Positions 1 through 10,311 of a stretch of 64,000 bases of DNA are shown here, in pieces. The stretch lies in the NCBI GenBank assembly GCA_902543375.1, contig CACBYE010000003.1, positions 28,501 through 92,500 on the forward strand, given 5' to 3'. The translations under genes and the position numbers were made by a program. Each line of letters starts with the position of its first letter. The first letter of the stretch is position 1. The notes under the pieces were generated by a model, which was not told the DNA's origin, made no database searches, and saw nothing but the letters and a program-made list of their open reading frames with translations. The stretch is from an uncultured Pelagibacteraceae bacterium. GTDB lineage: Bacteria > Pseudomonadota > Alphaproteobacteria > Pelagibacterales > Pelagibacteraceae.

Positions 1-642
1 TGTCAACTTGTCATATGATTTTCCAAAATTCTCTATTTTTTCGATTATTTTTGGAGGTATAGTGACTATATGACATCCAAGTTGTTTGGCTTGTAAATAA
101 TTATAAGGTTCTCGGACACTTGCCCAGAGAATCTCTACATTTTTATAATTTTTTGCTAATTTTAAACTATTCTTAAATTCTGGAACTGGATCATTTCCAC
201 AATCAGCAGATCTCCCCGCAAAAATTGAAATAATAACCTGAGTTTTTTTATCTAAACAACTTAATATTCTTTTTGTTTGTTTAGCACTATAAACAGCAGT
301 AATATTCAATTTTATTTTCTTTTTATTCAATTGATTAATTATTTTTCCTGAAAAAACTCCTTTAGAGTTTATAATGGGTATCTTAACAAAAACATTTTTA
401 CCCCAAGTATTTATCTTTAGTGCTTGATCGGTCATTGTTTTATTTGTATCTCCAAATACTTCAAATGAGATGGGCTTTTTTTTACAAACTTTCAGTATTT
501 TTTTACAATATTCTTTATAATTTTTGGCGCCAGCTTTCCTGATTAAACTTGGATTTGTAGTAAAACCTTTAACAATTTTTTTTTGATTAAATTTTTTTAT
601 TAAAGATAAATCTGCAATGTCACAATAAATTTTCGTTTTCAA
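1..642 (-). CDS. Transaldolase / fructose-6-phosphate aldolase family protein (partial, runs off left edge; TTG start)
   Basis: Minus-strand frame open from a TTG at 642 to base 1; reads LKTKIYCDIADLSLIKKF..KGFTTNPSLIRKAG..VFVKIPIIN..LNITAVYS, transaldolase motifs. Not in supplied ORF track. Confidence 0.85.
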   Translation of the reverse strand, partial: MKTKIYCDIADLSLIKKFNQKKIVKGFTTNPSLIRKAGAKNYKEYCKKILKVCKKKPISFEVFGDTNKTMTDQALKINTWGKNVFVKIPIINSKGVFSGKIINQLNKKKIKLNITAVYSAKQTKRILSCLDKKTQVIISIFAGRSADCGNDPVPEFKNSLKLAKNYKNVEILWASVREPYNYLQAKQLGCHIVTIPPKIIEKIENFGKSYDKLT

Positions 643-649
643 TGTAAAC

Positions 650-2047
650 CTATAAATTTTTTGTGATATCTTCTGTCATTTTTTTTGCATCTGCAAATAG
701 CATAAGAGTATTTTCTTTATAAAATAAATCATTATCTATTCCTGCATATCCAGGTGATAAACTTCTTTTTACAAAGAGCACTGATTTACACTTCTCTACA
801 TCTAAGACTGGCATTCCAAAAATTGGACTTTGTGGATCAGTTTTTGCAACAGGATTGGTTACATCATTTGCACCAATTACGAATGCAACATCAGCATTTG
901 CAAAATCATTATTGATTTCCTCTAACTCAAAAACCTCATCGTATGGAACATTAGCTTCGGCTAATAATACATTCATGTGTCCAGGCATTCTTCCAGCGAC
1001 TGGATGTATTGCATATGAAACTTTAATATCATTTTTCTTTAATGTATCTACCATTTCTCTCAAAGCATGCTGAGCTTGTGCTACTGCCATCCCATATCCT
1101 GGCACAATAATTACCGATGAGGCATTTTTCATTAAAAACGCTGCATCATCCGCATTACCACTTTTTACTGGTCTCTGTTCTTTTGTTGAAGAGCCTTTCA
1201 CTTCGTCAGTTGCACCCCATCCACCTAAAATCACATTGAAGAATGAACGATTCATACCCTTACACATAATGTAAGATAAAATTGCTCCAGAAGAGCCAAC
1301 AAGGGCACCTGTAATTATTAATGCAGAATTCTCTAAAGTAAAACCAATACCTGCTGCTGCCCAACCAGAATATGAATTAAGCATTGAAATTACCACTGGC
1401 ATATCTGCTCCACCAATTGGAATGATTAAAAGAAAACCAATTAAAAATGAAACTCCTAATAATATCCAAAATAGGTTGCTTGATTGTGTAGAGCAAAGTA
1501 AATAAATTAATAAGACGATTGAAATTAGGATTATTGCATTAAGAGGATGTTGACCTTTAAATGTGATTGGAGACCCTGACATTAATCCTTGAAGTTTTAA
1601 AAAAGCAATTACAGAACCTGAGAAAGTTATAGCTCCTACAGCTGCGCCGATGGACATTTCGATTAAACTCCCAAGTTTAATATTTCCTGGAACTCCAAGA
1701 TTGAATGCTTCGGGGTTTAAAAAAGCTGAAATTGCAACAAAGACAGCAGCAAGTCCTACCAAACTATGAAAGCCTGCCACTAATTCTGGCATAGCAGTCA
1801 TTGGTATTTTATAGGCTATAAAAGCTCCGATCGAACCTCCTACTAAAATAAAAATTAAAACATAAATGAAACCTGTTGAAAAGTTACCTATTAATAAAAA
1901 TGTCACGGTAACAGCAATAATCATTCCCAAAATCCCAAATAAATTACCTTGTCTGGATGTTTCGGGAGAAGATAATCCTCTTAGAGCAAGTATAAATAGT
2001 ACACCTGATACTAAATAAGAAATTGCAGATAAATTTGCTGAGATCAT
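650..2047 (-). CDS. pntB: NAD(P) transhydrogenase subunit beta
   Basis: 465 aa; ...VIIVPGYGMAVAQAQHALREM..HPVAGRMPGHMNVLLAEANVPYD..IGANDVTNPVAKTDPQSPIFGMPVLDV. Confidence 0.97.
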   Translation of the reverse strand: MISANLSAISYLVSGVLFILALRGLSSPETSRQGNLFGILGMIIAVTVTFLLIGNFSTGFIYVLIFILVGGSIGAFIAYKIPMTAMPELVAGFHSLVGLAAVFVAISAFLNPEAFNLGVPGNIKLGSLIEMSIGAAVGAITFSGSVIAFLKLQGLMSGSPITFKGQHPLNAIILISIVLLIYLLCSTQSSNLFWILLGVSFLIGFLLIIPIGGADMPVVISMLNSYSGWAAAGIGFTLENSALIITGALVGSSGAILSYIMCKGMNRSFFNVILGGWGATDEVKGSSTKEQRPVKSGNADDAAFLMKNASSVIIVPGYGMAVAQAQHALREMVDTLKKNDIKVSYAIHPVAGRMPGHMNVLLAEANVPYDEVFELEEINNDFANADVAFVIGANDVTNPVAKTDPQSPIFGMPVLDVEKCKSVLFVKRSLSPGYAGIDNDLFYKENTLMLFADAKKMTEDITKNL

Positions 2048-2355
2048 TTTTTATCTTTCTTCTTTTTTTTATACATTGCTAACATTCTTTGAGTAACTAG
2101 AAATCCACCAAAAATATTTATTGCTGCTAAAGAAATTGCCAAAAAACCAAAAATACTGGAACTATTAAATACTGAATCTGAGTTACCAGATAATCCTGCA
2201 ATTATAGCACCCACAATTATTACTGATGAAATCGCATTAGTAACTGACATTAAAGGTGTATGTAGAGATGGTGTTACGCTCCAAACAACATAATAACCAA
2301 TAAAGATTGATAGAATAAATATACTTAATCTAAATATTAAAGGATCTATTTCCAT
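2044..2355 (-). CDS. pntAB: NAD(P) transhydrogenase alpha subunit, C-terminal membrane part
   Basis: 103 aa; VTPSLHTPLMSVTNAISSVIIVGA motif; overlaps pntB by 4 nt. Confidence 0.95.
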   Translation of the reverse strand: MEIDPLIFRLSIFILSIFIGYYVVWSVTPSLHTPLMSVTNAISSVIIVGAIIAGLSGNSDSVFNSSSIFGFLAISLAAINIFGGFLVTQRMLAMYKKKKKDKK

Positions 2356-2359
2356 AATT

Positions 2360-3448
2360 TTATTTTATTAGAGTTTTTTCTATAATTTCGTCTTCTAATT
2401 TAATATTAATTTTTTTGTTTTCTTTATCGAGTAAATTATCTACAAAATTAAAAATATTTTTTGCATATAAACTCGATGCCGACTTTGGCAAATTATTTAG
2501 TATATTACTCTCGCCCATTATTTTTACACCATTTTTTTCAACTATTTTATCTACTTCAGTAAAAGCCGTATTTCCACCCTGTATCGCAGCCAAATCATAT
2601 ATTACTGATCCAGATTGCATATTAGTTACCATATAATCTTTAATAATAACTGGAGCTTTTTTTCCAGGAATAAGAGCAGTACAAATTACAATATCAATTT
2701 TTTTTAAAGTTTCAGATAATAACTCTTCTTGTTTTTTTTTAAAATCCTCCGTTGCTTCCTTTGCATAACCACCTTCTGTCTCCAAATTTTCAGAACCTTC
2801 GACAGTAATAAATTTTCCACCTAAACTTTCTACTTGTTCTTTTGATGCCATTCGAACGTCTGTAGCAAATACTATTGCTCCCATCCTTTTGGCTGTTGCA
2901 ATCGCTTGAAGTCCTGCGACTCCGGCTCCCACAACTAAAACTTTGGCCGCTGGAATTGTTCCTGCCGCTGTCATCATCATCGGAATAGCTTTCTCAAAAT
3001 TTGCAAAAGACTCTATTACTGCTTTATATCCAGCTAGGTTTGCTTGAGATGATAGTATGTCCATTGATTGAGCTCTGGTAATTCTAGGAAGCAATTCTAG
3101 TGAAAAAATATTAATCTTTTTTTTTACTAATTCTTCCAGTTTTTCTTTATTATTGTATGGATCTAAAACACCAATTAATATTTGCTTATCTTTAAGAAGA
3201 GAACTTTTTTCCTCGGATAACATACCCAATTGTAAAATTATGTCAGATGAATTTAAAATTTCTCTATCGTCTTTGTTTATATTTGCACCCATTTTGATGT
3301 AGTCATCATCTTTTATTCCAAGATGAGAACCATAATTTTCGCTTAAATTAATTTTAAATCCAAGAGATATATACTTTTTTACAATTTCGGGTGTAATTGC
3401 TATTCTTTTTTCAATTTTTCGATTTTCTGAAATAGATCCTATTTTCAT
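2360..3448 (-). CDS. pntA: NAD(P) transhydrogenase alpha subunit, NAD-binding part
   Basis: 362 aa; E-KRIAITPEIVKKY, VVGAGVAGLQAIATAKRMGAIVFATDVR. Confidence 0.95.
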   Translation of the reverse strand: MKIGSISENRKIEKRIAITPEIVKKYISLGFKINLSENYGSHLGIKDDDYIKMGANINKDDREILNSSDIILQLGMLSEEKSSLLKDKQILIGVLDPYNNKEKLEELVKKKINIFSLELLPRITRAQSMDILSSQANLAGYKAVIESFANFEKAIPMMMTAAGTIPAAKVLVVGAGVAGLQAIATAKRMGAIVFATDVRMASKEQVESLGGKFITVEGSENLETEGGYAKEATEDFKKKQEELLSETLKKIDIVICTALIPGKKAPVIIKDYMVTNMQSGSVIYDLAAIQGGNTAFTEVDKIVEKNGVKIMGESNILNNLPKSASSLYAKNIFNFVDNLLDKENKKINIKLEDEIIEKTLIK

Positions 3449-3455
3449 AAAAAAT

Positions 3456-3566
3456 TTATAATAAGAAAATTGCCATTAATATTAGAACAGTTACAACAGC
3501 AACGGATCCCCACAACACAAATTTTGTGAAATTATTCCAGGTTTTTTTATGGCTATCATTATCCAT
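3456..3566 (-). CDS. Small aa3-type cytochrome c oxidase subunit IV-like membrane protein (36 aa)
   Basis: Manual translation MDNDSHKKTWNNFTKFVLWGSVAVVTVLILMAIFLL*; resembles the bacterial aa3 oxidase subunit IV family. Below size cutoff of ORF track. Confidence 0.65.
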   Translation of the reverse strand: MDNDSHKKTWNNFTKFVLWGSVAVVTVLILMAIFLL

Positions 3567-3570
3567 GAAA

Positions 3571-3696
3571 TTACTTTTGTCTTGCTTTAAATTTTGGATT
3601 ATTTTTATTAATTATGTAAACTCTTCCTCTACGTCTAACCAACTTAGAGCCAAGATCTCTTTTTTTTAATGATTTTAAAGAACTTTTAATTTTCAT
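3571..3696 (-). CDS. rpmJ: 50S ribosomal protein L36
   Basis: [41 protein letters not shown], 41 aa; the supplied ORF start at 3801 is an artefact reaching into the 5S gene. Confidence 0.93.
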   Translation of the reverse strand: MKIKSSLKSLKKRDLGSKLVRRRGRVYIINKNNPKFKARQK

Positions 3697-3705
3697 AAGA
3701 TTTAA

Positions 3706-3821
3706 TGCCGGCAACGTCCTACTCTTCCATGTCTTAAGACAAAGTACCATCGGCGCATAAAGGCTTGACTTCCGAGTTCGGAATGGGATCGGGTATAACA
3801 CTTTAGCAATAATTACCGGCA
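3706..3821 (-). rRNA. rrf: 5S ribosomal RNA
   Basis: Complement reads TGCCGGTAATTATTGCTAAAGTGTTATACCCGATCCCATTCCGAACTCGGAAGTCAAGCC...GATGGTACTTTG...GGAAGAGTAGGACGTTGCCGGCA; terminal stem TGCCGG/..CCGGCA. Confidence 0.97.
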
Positions 3822-3893
3822 GGGGATTTATACTTAAATAAGATAAAATGTAAATCCTAAAAAAGCGCTATTTAATCAAATAAATATCAAATT

Positions 3894-5051
3894 TTAAGCT
3901 TTATTTTCTTGTTTAAAAATTAATTCTTTTAGAAGCAGATAGTGCTTTAACAGCGAGTACTTTCTTATATTCTTTTTAACATTTATTTTCATTTGCTTTA
4001 ATTCCTGATCGTTAGAATTTAGATATCTAGTAATAATTTCTTTAAAAGAACCAATATCATTATTCTTAAATAAAAATCCTCCACTTCCATTTTCTAAAAT
4101 TTCTCTAGGTCCACTTTTACAATCACTAGAAATAATTGAGCAATTATTTATTGCTGATTCTATTAATACAAAACCAGGGTCTTCCCATAATGAAGTCATT
4201 ATAAAAATCTTACTAGTATAATAATATTTGTTTACGTTTTTTTTTGATCCTAACAAAAAAATGCAATCACTCAAATTATAATTTTCTATTAATTTTTTTA
4301 ATTTGTCCATTAGCTCTCCCTCTCCTAGTATATAAACTTTAAAATTCTTTAGCTCTTTATTTCTAAGATCTCTGAAAGCTTTTATCATTAATTCAAAATT
4401 TTTTTGTCTTGTTAGCCGTCCAACTAATAAAATATTATTTTTTTTAAATTTTATGTCAAAATTAGTTTGTTTTCTCTCTTTTAAAATATTTCTAATACTA
4501 AAAATAGGATCGTAAAGAACATCAATTTTTTCTGGTAAAAAAATTTTATTCTTAATTAATTCATCTTTTTGTTCCTTGGTGTTACAAAATATATTTTGGA
4601 TTTTATGACTCGATAATTTCCACAATAATGATCTAATAAAATTTAAATTAGGCTTCCCTGAAACTCTAAATAATAATTTAGTTTTGAAGTTAAATAAAAT
4701 AAATAAAATTAGTGGTAAACTTGAAATTAAATGTATCATTAAGTAATCGGGTTTTTCTTTTAAAATTAATTTTTTTAATTTAAAAAATGATGCAAAAAAA
4801 ATTTGAATAAAAGCTAATCTACTTTTAATAAATCCATATCTAGGCAAACCATCAAATATATTAGGTCCTAGGCTAAGATACTTTACATCTTCATTTTTTT
4901 TCTCATTGTTCCACTCACCAATTGCATTAATAATTACAGCCTCATATGAGGAAGAGTATTTATTAATTGATGTCGCTGAATTTAAGATAGCTTTTTTTGT
5001 ACCGATTCCTTTGTCAGTAAAAGGACCCCAGTAAAATATTTTTTTTTTCAT
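3894..5051 (-). CDS. Glycosyltransferase family 4
   Basis: VGRLTRQKNFELMIKAFRDL...LGEGELMDKLKKLI...TSLWEDPGFVLIESA; start set at MKKKIFYWGPF. Confidence 0.88.
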   Translation of the reverse strand: MKKKIFYWGPFTDKGIGTKKAILNSATSINKYSSSYEAVIINAIGEWNNEKKNEDVKYLSLGPNIFDGLPRYGFIKSRLAFIQIFFASFFKLKKLILKEKPDYLMIHLISSLPLILFILFNFKTKLLFRVSGKPNLNFIRSLLWKLSSHKIQNIFCNTKEQKDELIKNKIFLPEKIDVLYDPIFSIRNILKERKQTNFDIKFKKNNILLVGRLTRQKNFELMIKAFRDLRNKELKNFKVYILGEGELMDKLKKLIENYNLSDCIFLLGSKKNVNKYYYTSKIFIMTSLWEDPGFVLIESAINNCSIISSDCKSGPREILENGSGGFLFKNNDIGSFKEIITRYLNSNDQELKQMKINVKKNIRKYSLLKHYLLLKELIFKQENKA

Positions 5052-5138
5052 TAAAATTATTAATGAATATATAAATGATAACATATAAAAGTTAAACAAA
5101 CTTTTAAAAAAGTAATTTTAAAAATTAATTAAGAAATT

Positions 5139-6395
5139 GTGAAAAACTTAGATATTTCAGATAATAAGAATTTTAAAAATTTTTTAATTTTAATTTTTTC
5201 ATTATTGCCTGTCAGCATAATTCTTGGAAACGCTGTAATGGAAATTAATATTATATTAATCATTTTTTCTTTTATTGTTTTTATTTTCTCTAATAAAAAA
5301 TTAATTAAAAATATTAAGAATGAAAAATTATTACATTTACTTCTGATATTTTGGGCATATTTAATTTTAAACTCATTTTTTGGGATTGACTTTACAAATT
5401 CAATCAAAAGGAATTTTTTATTTATAAAATTTATTTTATTAATTTTTTCATTTAAATATTTGTTATTACACTTTGACATATTAAGGAAAATTATCTTTTC
5501 CTGGACTATGATCCTATTAATAGTTTGTATTGATGTATTTTTTGAATTTATTTTTGGATTTAATATTTTAGGTTTTGAAAGTTCCATGAAAAACGAACGA
5601 ATTGTAAGTTTTTTTAAAGATGAGTTAATTGTAGGAAGTTTTTTGTTTGCTTTTTTATTTATTATTATCGGATCACTGATATTTGATAACAGAATAAAAA
5701 TAGCATTTTTAATCACTTTTGTAGTTTCACTCGCAATTATTCTAACTGGAGAAAGATCCATAGTAATCAAATTACTATTTAGTTTTTTAATTTTTATTTT
5801 CTTTGTTCAAAATAATTTAAAGATAAAGTTTATCTCAATTTTTCTTTTATTTTTATCTGTTATAGCATTATTGAATCTAGATACTCTTAAAGTGAGATTT
5901 GTTGATCAAGTAAAGAAAGACTTAAACTTCAATCATAATGACATAAAACACAATTTACTTAAAACTAAATATTTAAATCAATCTGTTTTTTCTTATGAAA
6001 TTTTTAAAAATAATATTTTTTTTGGGGTTGGAAACAAAAATTATCATAAAGCTTGTATGAATTTAAAAGATATATCTGAAGATGAGTTAATTAAAGAGAT
6101 GTTTGTTCATTGCTATACCCATCCCCATCAAGTTTATTATGAATTTATTTCTGAACATGGTATTCTAGGAACATTAATTATTTTAGGTATAATTTTCAAA
6201 CTACTTTTTGATAAAGACAATCGTCCATTATTAAAAGAAAATAGGAAACTAATTCTTATTTTCAAAATATATTGTTTATCATCAATTATACCGATCGTTC
6301 CTACGGGTAGTTTTTTTTCAAGTTCTCAATTATTTTTATTTTTTTTAAATTATTCTTTTTATCAAGTTTACATTTTCAAAAAAAACCAAAAATAA
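5139..6395 (+). CDS. O-antigen ligase/polymerase-like (Wzy/WaaL) membrane protein
   Basis: Multi-TM, VSLAIILTGERSIVIKLL, FFGVGNKNYH..HPHQVYYEFISEHGILGTLIILG motif. Confidence 0.85.
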   Translation: MKNLDISDNKNFKNFLILIFSLLPVSIILGNAVMEINIILIIFSFIVFIFSNKKLIKNIKNEKLLHLLLIFWAYLILNSFFGIDFTNSIKRNFLFIKFILLIFSFKYLLLHFDILRKIIFSWTMILLIVCIDVFFEFIFGFNILGFESSMKNERIVSFFKDELIVGSFLFAFLFIIIGSLIFDNRIKIAFLITFVVSLAIILTGERSIVIKLLFSFLIFIFFVQNNLKIKFISIFLLFLSVIALLNLDTLKVRFVDQVKKDLNFNHNDIKHNLLKTKYLNQSVFSYEIFKNNIFFGVGNKNYHKACMNLKDISEDELIKEMFVHCYTHPHQVYYEFISEHGILGTLIILGIIFKLLFDKDNRPLLKENRKLILIFKIYCLSSIIPIVPTGSFFSSSQLFLFFLNYSFYQVYIFKKNQK

Positions 6396-6460
6396 ATTTA
6401 ATTTATTTATTTCCATACTCGATCAAATGATCTATAAAATTAAATCTAATTTGAGACTAA

Positions 6461-7444
6461 ATGAAAAAAATTTTAATAGTTGGTGGTGGTGGTTATGTTG
6501 GAACAGAGCTTACGCAAAAGTTATTAAAAAATAATTATGTTACAGTTTATGATTTGTTTTATTTCAATTGGCTTATTAAAAACAAAAATAAGGTTAAAAA
6601 TTCAGAAAGACTTTTTTTAATTAAAAAAGATATTTTAGAAGTAAATAAAAAAGATTTCAAAGATATTGAGATTGTTTGTGATTTAGCTGGAATTGCTAAC
6701 GATCCTTCCTCAGATTTAAATAAAAAATATTCTACAAAGATAAATTATGAAGCAAGATATAAATTTGCAAAAATTGCAAAAGAAAGTGGTGTTAAAAGAT
6801 ATATCTTTAATTCAACCTGTTCAATTTATGGCTTTAATAAAAAAAAAGTATTTGAAAAATCTAAGATTAATCCATTAAGTTGTTATGCAAAAGCAGTTCA
6901 AAAAGCAGAGAGAAAAATTTATTTACTTAAATCAAAAGAATTCAAAGTAAATATTTTAAGAAATGCTACATTATATGGTTTTTCAAATTCTATGCGTTTT
7001 GATTTAGTTATAAATCTATTTACGTATCTTCTATTGAAAAATAAAAATATTTTTATTGATGGTGATGGAAAACAATCAAGACCTTTTTTATCAGTTCAAG
7101 ATATTTCAAGGATGTATTTGCATATAATTCAGACACAGCCAAAATCATTTATAGTAAACGCTCTCTCTTTCAGCACAAACATTTATGATTTAACAAACAA
7201 AATTATAAAAATAATTAAGAAACCAAAAACATTAGTAAAGTTTAATTTGGAAAAAAAAGACCATAGAAATTATAATGTAGGAAGTAAAAATTTTAAGAAA
7301 TATTTTAAAAATTTTAAATTTACAGATTTAGGAAAAGATATAAAAAAAATGATTAAAAATATAAAGAAATTAAATTTAAGACCAAATATAAAAACTATCA
7401 GAGTTAAGTTTTATAAAAAAAAATTAAGTAGATTGAAATATTAA
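6461..7444 (+). CDS. NAD-dependent epimerase/dehydratase
   Basis: ILIVGGGGYVGTELTQKLL, NSTCSIYG, SCYAKAVQKAE. Confidence 0.88.
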   Translation: MKKILIVGGGGYVGTELTQKLLKNNYVTVYDLFYFNWLIKNKNKVKNSERLFLIKKDILEVNKKDFKDIEIVCDLAGIANDPSSDLNKKYSTKINYEARYKFAKIAKESGVKRYIFNSTCSIYGFNKKKVFEKSKINPLSCYAKAVQKAERKIYLLKSKEFKVNILRNATLYGFSNSMRFDLVINLFTYLLLKNKNIFIDGDGKQSRPFLSVQDISRMYLHIIQTQPKSFIVNALSFSTNIYDLTNKIIKIIKKPKTLVKFNLEKKDHRNYNVGSKNFKKYFKNFKFTDLGKDIKKMIKNIKKLNLRPNIKTIRVKFYKKKLSRLKY

Positions 7445-8399
7445 TTGTTAATACTAAAGATATTAAATTACTATTATTGATAAAATTTAGAGATATCAAA
7501 AAAATAATAATATTATAAAAATTAATTAAGAATGATGTAAATAAATTTGATTTAAACTCTTTTTCATTTTTATTTAATATTTTTAAAAAAATCTTTTGAT
7601 GTAAATGAGATCTATCAGGTAAAAATGGATTTTTCTTTTTTATTAATTTTCTTATAATTGAAAAAAAGATTTCAAAAGCTGGATACCATAATAATAACAC
7701 TATAAACAAAGATGAAACATTTTGATTTTGATTGTAAAATGAAATCAGAAAACTTCCTATTATAAATGATATTAAGTAAGAACCCGAGTCACCTATGAAG
7801 TTTTTATTTGTAACATTAAAAATAAGTAATATTAAAAGAATTAAAACTAAATTAACCACTAAATCTAAATCGATGTATAAATTAAATAAATTTGATGCTA
7901 GAGTTAATATTGATAAGACAATTATATAATAAGTGATTACTAGGCCATTTAATCCGTCAATAAAATTTGTACCATTGATTAAAATTAATAAACAAAATGC
8001 TGTAAAAAAAATTGAAAAATAATAATTCTCTAAAAATTTATCGATTATATTAATATCTGTAAAAAAAACATTATTTTGAAAAAAAGAAACAAAAAGTAAA
8101 GTAATTATTATCTGTGCAAAAAATCTTAATTTTGGTGAATTAATAAAATTTAAATCTGAAAATAAACCTATAAAAAAAATTAAAGAACCAAATATCTTTA
8201 ATTCAATAAACCCATCAACAAATATTAAAAATAATATTAGAAAAGTAATACCTCCAGTCAGAGGAAGATTTTTATTTTTTGTTAGCTCTTTATGAATAGA
8301 AAAATTAGGATTATCTAGCAAATAATTTTTTTTATTACAAAGAAAATTGGTCAATTGATGAATTATTAATCCTATAAAAAATTTTAAGAATAATATCAT
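7404..8399 (-). CDS. Undecaprenyl-phosphate sugar-1-phosphate transferase (WecA/MraY-like)
   Basis: LTGGITFLILF, NGTNFIDGLNGL, NFIGDSGSYLISFIIG, FLPDRSHLHQKI. Confidence 0.9.
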   Translation of the reverse strand: MILFLKFFIGLIIHQLTNFLCNKKNYLLDNPNFSIHKELTKNKNLPLTGGITFLILFLIFVDGFIELKIFGSLIFFIGLFSDLNFINSPKLRFFAQIIITLLFVSFFQNNVFFTDINIIDKFLENYYFSIFFTAFCLLILINGTNFIDGLNGLVITYYIIVLSILTLASNLFNLYIDLDLVVNLVLILLILLIFNVTNKNFIGDSGSYLISFIIGSFLISFYNQNQNVSSLFIVLLLWYPAFEIFFSIIRKLIKKKNPFLPDRSHLHQKIFLKILNKNEKEFKSNLFTSFLINFYNIIIFLISLNFINNSNLISLVLTINISIYLIFFYKT

Positions 8400-9160
8400 T
8401 AATTATTGATGGCCTGTTTTACCCTTTTTAACAAATAAAAAAAAGATAAACGTAAGGTAAATATAATTGATACCAAAAAATTATAATGCATTTTTTTGTT
8501 ATATAAAATTATTGAATCCTCGATTTTTTGAAAAAAACTTGAAGATAGAGACTCACTTACATTTCTCCACTTTGTCAAAAATTTTTTTATTCCATAGATA
8601 TTATTTTTTTTTGAAAGTTGTAACCAGAGATAATAATCCTCTTTTGTTTTTTGAGATGAAAATTTGTTATTATTTAAAATATTTTTTTTTATCATTACTG
8701 AAGATAGACAAATATCACATGATTTTATTAAATCATTAAAACTTAGATTTTCTTTAATATTCATTTTCCTTAATTTGTGATCATAATTATCAACAATTTC
8801 ATAGGAAGTGTGAGAAAAATAAATTTTATTTTTTTTCATAAACTCGTACTGAAATTTTATTTTATTTTTTTTCCATAAATCATCTGCATCTAGAAAAGCG
8901 ATATATTCACCTTTTGAATTTTTAATTCCTTTATTTCTTGAAAATCCTGCTCCAAGATTTTTTTTATTTATAATCAATTTAATTCGATTATCTTGCAAAC
9001 ATAAACTTTTTATATACTCTAAATCCTCTAAGCTTTCATCGTCATAAATAATGATTATCTCCAAATTTTTATAAGATTGTGATGTAGCTGATTTAATTGA
9101 CGATTTAATAAACTTTTTTTTTTTAAAATATGGTATAATTACTGATACAAGGCTGCTCAT
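8399..9160 (-). CDS. Glycosyltransferase family 2
   Basis: SVIIPYFKKKKFI..IIIYDDES..NLGAGFSRNKGI..GEYIAFLDADD. Confidence 0.93.
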   Translation of the reverse strand: MSSLVSVIIPYFKKKKFIKSSIKSATSQSYKNLEIIIIYDDESLEDLEYIKSLCLQDNRIKLIINKKNLGAGFSRNKGIKNSKGEYIAFLDADDLWKKNKIKFQYEFMKKNKIYFSHTSYEIVDNYDHKLRKMNIKENLSFNDLIKSCDICLSSVMIKKNILNNNKFSSQKTKEDYYLWLQLSKKNNIYGIKKFLTKWRNVSESLSSSFFQKIEDSIILYNKKMHYNFLVSIIFTLRLSFFYLLKRVKQAINN

Positions 9161-9195
9161 GAAAAATTACTATAATCAATTTTAGTAAAATTTAA

Positions 9196-10299
9196 ATGCA
9201 AAATAAAGAAATTGTAATATTTATGCCGTCAATAGAGTCTGGCGGAGTAGAGAAAAATCTCTTTATTATATCCAATTACTTATGTGAAAACTTTAAAAAA
9301 GTATCAATAGTCACTGCTGATAAAAATAGAATAATCTCAAAAAATAAAAAAATTTTAGTTTATGGACCATCTAGTAATTTTTTAATCCCAAAAAACAGAA
9401 TTTTTAAAATCATAATTTCATTGATTTATCTTTTGTTTAAAATTCTATTTTCAAAGAAATTTTTGATTCTTAGTTTTCAATCTAATATTTTTGCAATAAT
9501 CGTATCTACTATATTTAATTTTAAAATTATAATTAGAGCAAATTCTTCTCCAACTATTTGGGCAAAAAATAAATTTAAAAAAAATATTTTTACATTTTTT
9601 TTCCGAAAAGCAGATGCAATAATAGTGAATAGTTATGACTTACAAAAAGAATTTAGGAAAAAATTTAAGTTGAAATCATATTGTATTTATAATCCTCTTG
9701 ATAGACAGAAGATCCTACTTAATTCAAAAAAAAAAAATTATGAAAGTTTTTTTGATAATTGTAAGAATGTGCTTAAAATTGTAAATATTGGCAGATTAAC
9801 CGATCAAAAAAATCAAATAATTATATTAAAAGCTCTCGCAAATTTAAAAGATAAATTAAGTTTTAGGTTTATCATTATGGGAAGCGGAAATTTAAAAAAA
9901 AATTTACAAAATTATATTGATCAAAAAAACCTCAATGAGAATATTAAAATTATCAATTTTAAAAAAAATCCATTTCCTCTTTTAAAATCAGCAGATTTAT
10001 TTATACTTTCCTCAAAATATGAAGGTCTTCCAAATGTTTTACTCGAAGCATTAGTTTTAAAAAAACCAATTATTTCAAGCAATTGTCCTACTGGACCAAG
10101 AGAAATATTGGAAGGTGGAAAATATGGCCTACTATTTAAAAATGATAATAAATCAGACTTACAAAATAAAATTATTGAATTTTCAAATAATAAAAAAAAA
10201 TATTACAAAAAAGTTTTAAAATCACAAAAATCTTTAAATAAATTTAAATACAGCACAAATTTAAGTAAATATAAATTTCTTATTACTAAGCTAATTTAA
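9196..10299 (+). CDS. Glycosyltransferase family 4
   Basis: ESGGVEKNLFII, NIGRLTDQKNQIIILKAL, SSKYEGLPNVLLEALVLKKPIISSNCPTGPREIL. Confidence 0.93.
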   Translation: MQNKEIVIFMPSIESGGVEKNLFIISNYLCENFKKVSIVTADKNRIISKNKKILVYGPSSNFLIPKNRIFKIIISLIYLLFKILFSKKFLILSFQSNIFAIIVSTIFNFKIIIRANSSPTIWAKNKFKKNIFTFFFRKADAIIVNSYDLQKEFRKKFKLKSYCIYNPLDRQKILLNSKKKNYESFFDNCKNVLKIVNIGRLTDQKNQIIILKALANLKDKLSFRFIIMGSGNLKKNLQNYIDQKNLNENIKIINFKKNPFPLLKSADLFILSSKYEGLPNVLLEALVLKKPIISSNCPTGPREILEGGKYGLLFKNDNKSDLQNKIIEFSNNKKKYYKKVLKSQKSLNKFKYSTNLSKYKFLITKLI

Positions 10300-10311
10300 T
10301 TTTAGATATGT

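Noticed and set aside
3697-3801. N-terminal extension of the 76 aa ORF over the 5S rRNA
   Set aside because: Overlaps the 5S gene; rpmJ starts at 3696 ([10 protein letters not shown]).
5129-5770. 213 aa minus-strand ORF
   Set aside because: Antisense to the O-antigen ligase-like gene; low-complexity I/K/N composition, no motif.
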